Program-made: the position numbers and the translations under genes
Shown here: piece after piece, positions 16,480-24,451 of the stretch
Layout: every line of letters starts with the position of its first letter
Position numbering within the stretch: position 1 is the stretch's first letter
The notes under the pieces: generated by a model
Databases searched by the model: none
What the model was told of the DNA's origin: nothing
Seen by the model: only the letters and a program-made list of their open reading frames with translations
From: Bacteroides sp.
GTDB taxonomy: Bacteria; Bacteroidota; Bacteroidia; Bacteroidales; GCA-2748055
NCBI GenBank assembly: GCA_011056635.1
Contig: DSEO01000375.1
Span: forward strand, 1-37,532
Direction of reading: 5' to 3'
Length of the DNA: 37,532 nucleotides

Positions 16480-17226
16480 ATGAACAAGCTGAAAAACAAA
16501 ATCGCCATTGTTACCGGAGGTGCATCCGGCATCGGACTGGAAACGGTGAAAGCGCTGGTGGACAGAGAAGCCAGCGTGGTTATCGCCGACTACAATGAAA
16601 AGGCCGGAAAATCGCTGGAAAAAGAACTGCTGGAAAAGGGAGCGGAAGTATTCTTCATTTACGTGGATGTGGCCAAGGAAGAATCCGTTGAGAAAATGGT
16701 CAATGATACCGTGCGGAAATACGGACAGCTGGATATTATCGTCAATAATGCAGGGGTGGGCATCATCACTTCCACACATGAAATGAGTTTTGAAGAATAC
16801 AACAAAGTGATATCCATCAACCAGCATGGCGTTTTTTTCGGGTGCAAACACGCCATTCAGCACATGCTGAAAACTGCAGGCTGTGGTTGCATCATCAATA
16901 CTTCCTCCATCCTGGGGTTTGTGGGACAACCGGGAGCATTTGCCTACAATGCCAGCAAAGGAGCGGTGAATACGCTGACAAAATCACTGGCGCTTGAATA
17001 CGCAGCAAAAAATATCCGTGTCAATTCGGTAAATCCCGGATACGTGGAATCCGGTATGGTAAACAGGGAAGCCCTGGGTGATTTTTATGACACACTGGTT
17101 GAAAAGCATCCGATCGGGCGGCTCGGCAAGCCGGAAGAAATTGCACATGCAATTATTTTCCTCCTTGAAAATGAATTTGTTACAGGCCTCAACCTGATCG
17201 TGGACGGCGGGTACACCACACAATAA
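16480..17226 (+). CDS. Classical short-chain dehydrogenase/reductase
   Basis: This 248-residue SDR is a cytosolic NAD(P)-dependent oxidoreductase with a Rossmann fold. It has the cofactor motif TGGASGIG at 12-19, the NNAG motif at 89-92, and the catalytic set Ser143, Tyr156 and Lys160 (YNASK). The C-terminal pattern DGGYTTQ is typical of the family, and its length is standard. An aspartate after the second strand (VVIADYN) favours NAD over NADP. It lies 12 nt before the AttH/CrtC-like gene, so the two are surely cotranscribed and may act on the same lipid-like substrate. The substrate cannot be read from sequence. Confidence 0.93.
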   Translation: MNKLKNKIAIVTGGASGIGLETVKALVDREASVVIADYNEKAGKSLEKELLEKGAEVFFIYVDVAKEESVEKMVNDTVRKYGQLDIIVNNAGVGIITSTHEMSFEEYNKVISINQHGVFFGCKHAIQHMLKTAGCGCIINTSSILGFVGQPGAFAYNASKGAVNTLTKSLALEYAAKNIRVNSVNPGYVESGMVNREALGDFYDTLVEKHPIGRLGKPEEIAHAIIFLLENEFVTGLNLIVDGGYTTQ

Positions 17227-17238
17227 CCGGACAGGTGC

Positions 17239-18354
17239 ATGAATACTGCCATGGGTTACACACATCAGGGAATAGTCCAGGATAATGGTGTCGTTGTGTT
17301 TGATCCGGATCAGGCAGGAAAAGTGCTGGACGCTGATCTGATAGTCAGTCCTGAAGATGACGGGCTTCACATTACCGACTACAATACCGGGGATTTCGAA
17401 TGGTGGTATTTCGATATCATTGACCGGGAAGCCGGTATCTTCCTGAAGATCGTGATGCATATCGGGACCGATCCGCTGAAAACCAGGATATTCCCTCAGC
17501 TGGCGGTTTCAGTGAACACCCCGGAACATCGTGAAAGCTTTTCCCTTGCCTATTCACTCAACGATATGAATGCCGGCATCTGGCACTGCCATCTGTCCAT
17601 CAGGGATGAAGTAAAAATCCTGGCAACGCCTGATACACCCCCGGAATATTTTATCAACATCAATATACCGAAGTTCAGGTGCAATTTCAGATTCAAGGGT
17701 GTGATTGAAGGGTGGAAACCCCTGGGAAAGGAAGTGGTTCACCGCATGGGGAAAAAAAAGGGTGCCTTCGCATGGATCATCCCCATGCCCCTGGCCGTTG
17801 TTGAAGGCGATTTTTACCACGGGAACAAGCACTATCTGATCCAAAACGGCAGCGGATATCATGATCACAATTATATCAGGGTTGATGAACATCATCCACT
17901 GCACCTGGATCAACTGATCCCAAAATGGTACTGGGGAAAATGTGAGGCCGGTGGGTTCACTGTTGTCTTTATGGACACCCATGGCAGGACAAACCGAATA
18001 CGCTCCCTGATGGTAGCCGAAAACAAGCAGATCATTTACAGCGCCAATAATTTAATAGAATGTGCCGTGGGTTCATTCGGTTATGACAGCATCCTCAAAA
18101 CAAAATACCCGGAATCTATCATGTTAAGGTCAACCGATGCACAGTTTCCTTTCCAGGCTGAATTTGAATTTGAAAAGATGCTGGACCGGAAAGACCTGCT
18201 GGAAGGAGTCCTCCCGGTCCTGAAATTTCTTATTAAAAAGCTGGTCGCCAATCCGGTATACCATGGAATTCTTGCGAAAGTCCGGCTGAAATTGCTGGAC
18301 CGGGAACTGGAAGGATTCGGAAATTACGAATCCATGGTTTTCAGGGATAAATGA
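17239..18354 (+). CDS. AttH/CrtC-like lipocalin-type protein (hydroxyneurosporene synthase-like)
   Basis: The 371-residue product lacks a signal peptide. It carries the family marks of AttH/CrtC-like proteins: EWWYF at 54-58 and GYHDHNY near 206-212, followed by a tryptophan-rich WYWGK segment. CrtC in this fold hydrates carotenoids, and other members act on or bind hydrophobic substrates. The C-terminal 80 residues are helical and basic, with no clear motif. The gene follows the SDR by 12 nt and ends 14 nt from the convergent CotH gene. With the SDR it may form a two-step modification of a polyene, sterol-like or fatty substrate. No carotenoid gene is in view, so the substrate remains open. 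Confidence 0.78.
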   Translation: MNTAMGYTHQGIVQDNGVVVFDPDQAGKVLDADLIVSPEDDGLHITDYNTGDFEWWYFDIIDREAGIFLKIVMHIGTDPLKTRIFPQLAVSVNTPEHRESFSLAYSLNDMNAGIWHCHLSIRDEVKILATPDTPPEYFININIPKFRCNFRFKGVIEGWKPLGKEVVHRMGKKKGAFAWIIPMPLAVVEGDFYHGNKHYLIQNGSGYHDHNYIRVDEHHPLHLDQLIPKWYWGKCEAGGFTVVFMDTHGRTNRIRSLMVAENKQIIYSANNLIECAVGSFGYDSILKTKYPESIMLRSTDAQFPFQAEFEFEKMLDRKDLLEGVLPVLKFLIKKLVANPVYHGILAKVRLKLLDRELEGFGNYESMVFRDK

Positions 18355-18368
18355 CCCCCCCGGATGGG

Positions 18369-21300
18369 TCAGAGCACCACGATCCGTGCCACCCCGGCTA
18401 TGCCTTCCGTTTCCACCCTGATCATGTACAGTCCGCTGCCCACCCCCAGCGAAGAGAGGCTGATCTGGCTGTTGTTATCGATCGTCCCCCGGTAAACCGA
18501 ATACCCGGTCGTATTGAAAATGGTCACTGTCAGCCGCGAAGTTTCGGGGACTGACCTCAGGTGAAGGGTGACCTGGTCCCGGGTCGGGTTCGGATAGGCC
18601 AGCAGTCCCTCTTGATCTGTCGCACGTAAAGGTTCAAGGTTCACCGGTCCGTTATGGGCAAAGGGCGTCCCTCCTGTTTCAAAGGAGACGGTCCAGTAAG
18701 TAGGGTCATTGGGATCACCGGACGGATATTTCTCCACCGCGTTGAGCGAGAATCCATATCCGTCTGCAAGCAGGGGCCAGGGAGCTTCATCCATGTAAGT
18801 AAAGTGGATCACCGGGTTCCCGCCGGCATCAACAAGCAACACCTCCTCCCCCGCATTGGAAAAATGGCCCTGGTAGTTGCCCGAAGCGATCAGCCCGTAA
18901 AAATCAAAGAACGCCGCCGGCTTGGAGGCCACCACGTAGAATTCCTCCGGGAGAAGCTGCAGGTTATCAGGGAACCGGTAATGGACCGCCGTATCGAGGT
19001 TCAGTCCCGTCAGGTTCACGGACCGGTCGCCCGTATTCAGAAACTCTATGAACTCCAGATCGGTGCCCGGGATGGTATCCATCTCACGGACCCAGTCAGG
19101 CGGATGATAATGAAGTTCCGTGACTTTCAGCATCCCGTAATCTTCGATCTGGCTGAGGAAGGATACCTCCTTCAGTGCGCTCCACTGTCCGTTATATCGT
19201 ATCCGGGTTTTCAGGATGGATGATCCGCTGACCTGCAGCGATGTGGCAGCGGCTGACTGGATGGCCTCCGGCAGGGCCCCATTCCCCACCATCCTGGGAT
19301 CCATGCCATTGAGGGTGTAGTAGATGGTCCCGCCGGCATTCGGATTTTCCACGGTAACAGACAGGGTGGATGAAACCGGGAAAGTGGTGCCCGTTACTTT
19401 CTCCCCGGACACTTTGACCAGGGGTGCATCCAGCTCCCGGTAAAGTCCCGCCGTCAGAAGCTGGTCAATGACAATACCGGTCCTGTTGGGAATGAACAGG
19501 TTCCGGATCCTGTTGATCTCCACCATCCACTCCGCGTTCCTTGTATAGGGTTCACTCCCCGGCCTTTTTGCATCCCCCCAGCGTGCCGATTCGGCAATGA
19601 TGGCCAGGTCAATTTCCTCCACACGGCTATCGACCCTTTTCCGTACGTTTTCCGCTGACAGCGCCCCTCCCTCTTCCAGGTGCCTGGTCGCCCTGTCGGC
19701 GAACCGGGACCTGTATTCCGCATTCGCACAGAGTTTATGATGCAGCCACTGGGGGTGAAAGCGCTGAAAATCGTTTACCACCATCTTCATGTAGTCAGTC
19801 CGTTCGGCCAGGTTCACCCGGTCCTCGTTGATCCCGATGCCCGGGGAGCGTGCATAGTAGAACAGGGAATGCTCGGCGTCATGGTTATAGAAGGTGAATC
19901 CGGTCGACCGGTCATTCCGGTTATCGATCGCGTAGAAGTTATTGCATCCCTTGTTCTGGCCGAAGGATGAGGTCGGGGCATCAAAATTCCCCGTATAGAA
20001 AATGAGGACCATGTAATCGATCAGGTTGTCTATGTCCACAAGCACCTCAGCCCCCGGAACAGGGTCCCCGTTTACATCCTTCCCTTCCAGCGCGAAGTAA
20101 CTGGTGTTGGAGGCGAATCCGGTACCGCAGAGGTTCCATAGCTGCCGCCAGCTGTCAAGTTTGCCGTCCGTGGCCTCGACGGTGTACACATAATCTTCCA
20201 TGTTCACCTTCACCACGTCGTAGTCCTCCTCATCGCCCCCGAAATAGGTTTCCGCATACCTTGCCTCCGACCGTTCCTGCGTCTGGTAAAGGCCCCAGTA
20301 CATCCCGTTCAGGTAGAGGTGGTAATACCGGCTCCTGGTATAGGGCTGTCCCATATCCCGCTGGCTGTCCCGGGAAAAGACCTCCCGTACAAAAGTGTTT
20401 TCCGGGAAACCGTTGCTCCAGGCATAGTTCTGTGCGGTACGCAGGTCAATCTTATCATACTGGGCTGCCCCCTCCTCGCCGAAAAGCGGGAAATAGAGCT
20501 TGTCGTTCCCGTAGATCTCCCTGAAAAAAAGTCTGAAGGCATGCTTGGGGTAATCGGGATGCCGGCTCCACCCCCCCCGGATCCGAAGGCCCGCGTTCAC
20601 ATTGAAGCCTTCCGTGCCATCGGGCTGGATCAGCTCCACGCTGCATTCCTTCTCCCATTCCAGGCCGTGCCCGTCCGCATTCACATAAATGCCCGAAGCC
20701 GGATCGAACAGGTTTTTGATATCGGTGATCACGGATATCGAGGGGATGTCGAGCAGGGCATCGTCCATCAGATCGGCGTAGCGGGAATCATTGACCACCC
20801 TTCTGTCCATCCCCAGGTCAATGATCTGGCTGTTGATGTTCGTGGAAGGCCATTCACCCCCGGGATGGGTTTGCTCCTTCACCTGATCCAGGAAAATGTA
20901 GGTGGCTCCGACCGGGATGGAAGGCTTGTAACCCGGCCGGGTGATCGAAGCACGGATCACAAAGGCCGGTGTCGCCGGTCTCCACGTTTCACTTTCGGGA
21001 TCCACCAGGATATTGCATGTGCTGCCCGCCAGGATGGCCGTCGGCGATTGCTGCGGGTTGCTACCGTCCAGTGTATATATGATATCCGCATCGCTGAAGG
21101 GGGATGTGAGTACCAGGTTGAAAGGAGATTCGTAAAACCCGGAAGGGTGACTGAAGGAGATCCCGGCAGTGTCCTGAATGACAGGCTGGCTGGGTTCGGC
21201 ATAGAGGGCCAGGTCGAAATAAAAATCGGTACTGGTAAGGCTCACATTGAATCCCTGTACCGCCACCAGGTTTGTTCCCTCCACCAGGTTCAGTCCCCCC

Positions 21301-21785
21301 GTGGATACGATAAAATCCTCTCCCACTCCGGATTCATGATTATCGGGCGCAAAAGCATCATGTCCCAGCGAAGCCGGAGCATTCCTCCGGAGCGCCTCCA
21401 CCCCGTTGATCCAGATCACAAAACCATCGTCATAATCCACGGTCAGGGTCATCTCCCTGACCTGGGAGGTATCCGTACATTCGAATGTGGACCTGAGGTA
21501 CAGGGTCGAATAGTTGTTCATCATATCCGTCAGCTCCACACCGCCTGTACCGTCCCCGTACCGGAAGGGTGCATTGCCCGAAGCCCAGCCCTGGTCATCG
21601 AATGCGGCGGTCATCCAGCCGGCGGACAGTCCGGCCGCATCTTTTCCTTTCAGGTATTGATAGGCGGAGTGATAGGTGAAATTCACCTGTGCTGATGCGG
21701 CTGCCGCCAAAAGCAGGATCAGGGGAAGCACAGAAAAGCGCTTCTTCCACCACTTATATTTGCCGTATGAATAATTTTCTGACAT
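18369..21785 (-). CDS. CotH kinase family protein, secreted, with lamin-tail and T9SS domains
   Basis: The product is 1138 residues. A signal peptide (about 16-32, ending ASAQ) is followed by a jelly-roll-like domain (about 40-195, with DYDDGFVIWINGVEALRRN). A chitobiase-type module (IIYTLDGSNPQQSP, about 230) comes next. The CotH kinase-like core (about 345-745) has RIRGGWSR, PKHAFRLFF, LYLNGMYWGLYQTQERSE and FYNHDAEHSLF; the acidic residues of the last may bind metal and nucleotide as in CotH. A second chitobiase-type unit lies near 818 and a lamin-tail domain at about 887-960. A type A T9SS sorting domain starts at YPNPTRDQ near 1063. CotH proteins are Fam20C-like protein kinases. A surface or extracellular kinase is inferred, though activity outside the cell would need ATP there. 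Confidence 0.88.
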   Translation of the reverse strand: MSENYSYGKYKWWKKRFSVLPLILLLAAAASAQVNFTYHSAYQYLKGKDAAGLSAGWMTAAFDDQGWASGNAPFRYGDGTGGVELTDMMNNYSTLYLRSTFECTDTSQVREMTLTVDYDDGFVIWINGVEALRRNAPASLGHDAFAPDNHESGVGEDFIVSTGGLNLVEGTNLVAVQGFNVSLTSTDFYFDLALYAEPSQPVIQDTAGISFSHPSGFYESPFNLVLTSPFSDADIIYTLDGSNPQQSPTAILAGSTCNILVDPESETWRPATPAFVIRASITRPGYKPSIPVGATYIFLDQVKEQTHPGGEWPSTNINSQIIDLGMDRRVVNDSRYADLMDDALLDIPSISVITDIKNLFDPASGIYVNADGHGLEWEKECSVELIQPDGTEGFNVNAGLRIRGGWSRHPDYPKHAFRLFFREIYGNDKLYFPLFGEEGAAQYDKIDLRTAQNYAWSNGFPENTFVREVFSRDSQRDMGQPYTRSRYYHLYLNGMYWGLYQTQERSEARYAETYFGGDEEDYDVVKVNMEDYVYTVEATDGKLDSWRQLWNLCGTGFASNTSYFALEGKDVNGDPVPGAEVLVDIDNLIDYMVLIFYTGNFDAPTSSFGQNKGCNNFYAIDNRNDRSTGFTFYNHDAEHSLFYYARSPGIGINEDRVNLAERTDYMKMVVNDFQRFHPQWLHHKLCANAEYRSRFADRATRHLEEGGALSAENVRKRVDSRVEEIDLAIIAESARWGDAKRPGSEPYTRNAEWMVEINRIRNLFIPNRTGIVIDQLLTAGLYRELDAPLVKVSGEKVTGTTFPVSSTLSVTVENPNAGGTIYYTLNGMDPRMVGNGALPEAIQSAAATSLQVSGSSILKTRIRYNGQWSALKEVSFLSQIEDYGMLKVTELHYHPPDWVREMDTIPGTDLEFIEFLNTGDRSVNLTGLNLDTAVHYRFPDNLQLLPEEFYVVASKPAAFFDFYGLIASGNYQGHFSNAGEEVLLVDAGGNPVIHFTYMDEAPWPLLADGYGFSLNAVEKYPSGDPNDPTYWTVSFETGGTPFAHNGPVNLEPLRATDQEGLLAYPNPTRDQVTLHLRSVPETSRLTVTIFNTTGYSVYRGTIDNNSQISLSSLGVGSGLYMIRVETEGIAGVARIVVL

Positions 21786-21888
21786 TCCGCCGGGGATGGA
21801 TTCCTTTAACCTCCGTTTATTAAGGGGACTAATATAACAATAAATGGTTGCATAAAAATCCAGCCACCGTTGAGTGACTAGAAAAGTG

Positions 21889-21906
21889 ATAACCGGGAGT
21901 GGTTAT
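21889..21906. repeat. Perfect inverted repeat ATAACC-N6-GGTTAT
   Basis: Two perfect 6-nt arms are separated by 6 nt, in the divergent region upstream of the FAS1-SusCD operon and the CotH gene. The size and spacing suit an operator for a dimeric regulator or a small hairpin. Chance occurrence in 391 nt cannot be excluded. Confidence 0.3.
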
Positions 21907-21929
21907 AAACAATCTGCAGGAAAAATTAC

Positions 21930-21960
21930 AAATGATGGGGCTGGTTTCGGTGAATCATTT
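21930..21960. repeat. Inverted repeat AAATGAT-N17-ATCATTT
   Basis: Perfect 7-nt arms lie at 21930-21936 and 21954-21960, about 70 nt upstream of the candidate promoter. The arms are AT rich and the second runs into TTTTATT. It could be an operator or a weak hairpin. Confidence 0.28.
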
Positions 21961-22027
21961 TATTCAGTCCCTGAGGTTTGGATAGAAACGCGGCAGATTG
22001 TATGAAGGATTCGTGTGGGAACAGATA

Positions 22028-22056
22028 TTGTTATTGCATACTTTTTTTTATATTGG
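22028..22056 (+). promoter_or_regulatory. Candidate promoter of the FAS1-SusCD operon
   Basis: TTG (22028-22030), an 18-nt spacer and TATATTGG (22049-22056) approach the Bacteroidota TTG/TAnnTTTG form with one mismatch. Transcription would start near 22062, giving a leader of about 115 nt before the first FAS1 gene. Close gene spacing downstream means this could serve all seven genes to 37285. Confidence 0.42.
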
Positions 22057-22176
22057 TAGCTGAAAAACCCTGAAATCTGAATCAAACCAATATGGAAATC
22101 CATCCTTGCCTTTTCAATGCGGGGAAAGGCATTACTATCAGGAATATTAAAAATTATGCGATTTAAACTTAAGATC

Positions 22177-24429
22177 ATGAAGAAATCTTTGTGGCTTCTT
22201 CCGGTTGCTGTATGTGCTGCCGGGATACTGGGGATAACAGGATGTGACAAGCATCAGGACAGGTTTGAACCTCCTCCATGGCTGGGCGGATCGAGCATTG
22301 AGACACTGGAAGAAAGGGGGAATTATACCATCTTTCTCACGCTCATGGAGATGGCCAACTATACGGATCCCATCACCAAGCAGTTGTTCACGCTTTTTGT
22401 ACCGGATGATGACGCATTCGAAGCATATTTCCAATCGGCCGGGATCAATTCGGTGGAAGATTTGACGAAAGAGGAAGCGGTGCAGCTTTTCACCCTCCAT
22501 GTGCTGCGCAATCCCCGGTCCAGGTACTACCTGATCTACGAATATGTGTGGTCCGAATTCCAGGGCCCAAAGGGAGAGTATGCATCCCTCTACCACAGAA
22601 AGGAGGTTCCGAGTGAAAACACTTATAAAGAAACGGTCAGGTACAATCCGGGAATGCTGGGCAGGGAAGTGAACATCTATACAGACCATAAGCATGTGCC
22701 GCTTTTCTCAGCAGAATGGTTCGGAGATTACGGTGGAGCCCAGGATGGTTCCGACTACACCTTTATGTACCCGGGAAGTACCTGGGAACTGGGGTACCCG
22801 GACAACCTGAAAGGCCTGAACTGGCATAATGCCATGGTGATCCCCAATCCGGAAATACCCGATGAACTGGAAGTCAGGACCTCCAGCGGTTTCATCTATT
22901 TCCTGGACAGGGTGGTCCCCCCCATGCCCAGTATTGAAGAATACATGATCGCCCACCCGGAAAAGTACGGATTGTATTACGACCTGCTTCAACGCTTCGC
23001 CACCTATGGTAATTCCAGGGTGGATGAGCAAAGAAATGTGGAGTACAAGAAAGGATACGAACTTGTTTTCAACCTTGCGGAGGAAAGGGGTCCGTCCACC
23101 GGTACGCTCACGATCCCTGCACAGAACATGTGGACTGCATTCCTGCCCACCAACGAACAGTTGCAGGGTTACCTTGACAATACGATTTTCAAGTATTATT
23201 CTGCCATTGACAGTGTTCCGCGGGTCACGCTGTATTACATCCTGCAGACCCAGTTGTCCGGATCCCTCGTACTGCGTTCGAAACTCGAAACGAGTGGCTA
23301 TTTTAATGCGTTCGGGGATCCTACTGACCTTGGTCCCAATGATCTGATCTCCGGTTACATGTGCAGCAACGGGGTTATCTACCAGACAGACGCAGTGCTT
23401 GAGCCCAACGTTTTCACCACGGTGCCGGGAACCCTTTTCTTCGACAAGGACTATTCCACACTGCTTTTCGTGCTGAACGCGGCAAATATGCTTTCCACCG
23501 TTTCCAATCCCGATGCGGATGTAACGGTTTTTGCGGCCACGGATCAAGATATGGAGGAATACGGGATACGGTACAATGCCACCAGCGATGTGGTTGAGTT
23601 CAGGGGACCCGTCGACGGACAGTGGTCACCGATGAAAGAGACCGAACTGGTCATGTTCGCCCAGGACCAGATATATAAGGGCAGGCTGGAAGACCTGGCC
23701 GGAGCGGGCGGATATGCGGAAATGAGTTCCGGAAACCATATTTACTATACAGGCAACCAGGTGGCCGCCGGAGAGAACATGGTGACAGGTGAATTGGCCA
23801 CTGTACAGGAAATACTTGAAAATGAGCAAAATGGATTTCTTGTTAAGGTGGATCACCCGGTGGCATCCAGGCTTGAAATGGGGCAATTGCTCACCTGTTC
23901 ACCCATTGAACCCGACTGCATGCTGGCCGACCCCGAGTTCTCGGAGTTTGCAGACCTGCTGGTGAAGTTGAACCTGATGGACAACCGTTACAGGGATCCC
24001 ATTACCAAGGAAAATATCCCCAGGGTTAAGTTCCTGGCCGCCGCCAACTACTGGACCGCCTTCGTTCCGACCAATGATGCCCTGGCACAGGCCCGTGCGG
24101 AGGGGATCATTCCCAATGAATTTCCCACAACCACGAGTGGCAAGGATTCCATATCGAATTTTGTCATGTACCATTTCGTAAGGAATAATGTGATCTTCGA
24201 TGATGGCAAGCTGTCCGGAAATTTCACTACCAATTATTCCTACCCGGATACCATAGACAATGTGCCCCAGACGGTGTTCGCTCCCCTGATGATCAGCAAT
24301 GCACCCAATAATCTGACCCTTACGGATCGCACAGGTAACGTGGTCCATGTGAATCATGCAGACGCCGGAAAACTGGTGAGAAAGGGTGTGATGCACAAAA
24401 TCCACTCTGTATTAAGATATACAGAGTAA
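22177..24429 (+). CDS. Fasciclin (FAS1) lipoprotein with four FAS1-like modules
   Basis: The product is a 750-residue lipoprotein. The start at 22177 gives a compact signal (MKKSLWLLPV...) with lipobox LGITGC, Cys23; an ATG at 22156 would add seven residues. Four FAS1-like modules are seen: about 41-245 (TLFVPDDDAFEAY, with a long insertion), 264-414 (WTAFLPTNEQLQGY), 426-564 (VTVFAATDQDMEEYGI) and 587-748 (WTAFVPTNDALAQA, ending RKGVMHKIHSVLRY). FAS1 domains mediate adhesion and ligand or matrix binding. The protein is probably on the outer surface. It is the first gene of a tight cluster, 22 nt before SusC, so it may cap or present ligand to that transporter. That partnership is inference. 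Confidence 0.88.
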   Translation: MKKSLWLLPVAVCAAGILGITGCDKHQDRFEPPPWLGGSSIETLEERGNYTIFLTLMEMANYTDPITKQLFTLFVPDDDAFEAYFQSAGINSVEDLTKEEAVQLFTLHVLRNPRSRYYLIYEYVWSEFQGPKGEYASLYHRKEVPSENTYKETVRYNPGMLGREVNIYTDHKHVPLFSAEWFGDYGGAQDGSDYTFMYPGSTWELGYPDNLKGLNWHNAMVIPNPEIPDELEVRTSSGFIYFLDRVVPPMPSIEEYMIAHPEKYGLYYDLLQRFATYGNSRVDEQRNVEYKKGYELVFNLAEERGPSTGTLTIPAQNMWTAFLPTNEQLQGYLDNTIFKYYSAIDSVPRVTLYYILQTQLSGSLVLRSKLETSGYFNAFGDPTDLGPNDLISGYMCSNGVIYQTDAVLEPNVFTTVPGTLFFDKDYSTLLFVLNAANMLSTVSNPDADVTVFAATDQDMEEYGIRYNATSDVVEFRGPVDGQWSPMKETELVMFAQDQIYKGRLEDLAGAGGYAEMSSGNHIYYTGNQVAAGENMVTGELATVQEILENEQNGFLVKVDHPVASRLEMGQLLTCSPIEPDCMLADPEFSEFADLLVKLNLMDNRYRDPITKENIPRVKFLAAANYWTAFVPTNDALAQARAEGIIPNEFPTTTSGKDSISNFVMYHFVRNNVIFDDGKLSGNFTTNYSYPDTIDNVPQTVFAPLMISNAPNNLTLTDRTGNVVHVNHADAGKLVRKGVMHKIHSVLRYTE

Positions 24430-24451
24430 AACAAGACTAACCAAAACTACC

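Larger units (their letters stand above)
21786..22176. other. Divergent intergenic region between the CotH and FAS1 genes
   Basis: This 391-nt AT-rich region separates divergent genes. It holds two short inverted repeats (21889-21906 and 21930-21960) and a promoter-like site facing the FAS1-SusCD operon (22028-22056). On the minus strand TATATTAG lies before the CotH gene, but without a good TTG partner at the right distance. No small ORF or RNA gene is convincing. Confidence 0.6.

Noticed and set aside
20319-21695. Long open frame on the plus strand opposite the CotH gene
   Set aside because: It lies entirely antisense to a gene with clear domains, has no recognisable motif, and is expected from the GC-rich codon pattern. 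The same holds for the plus-strand frame at 2770-3825.
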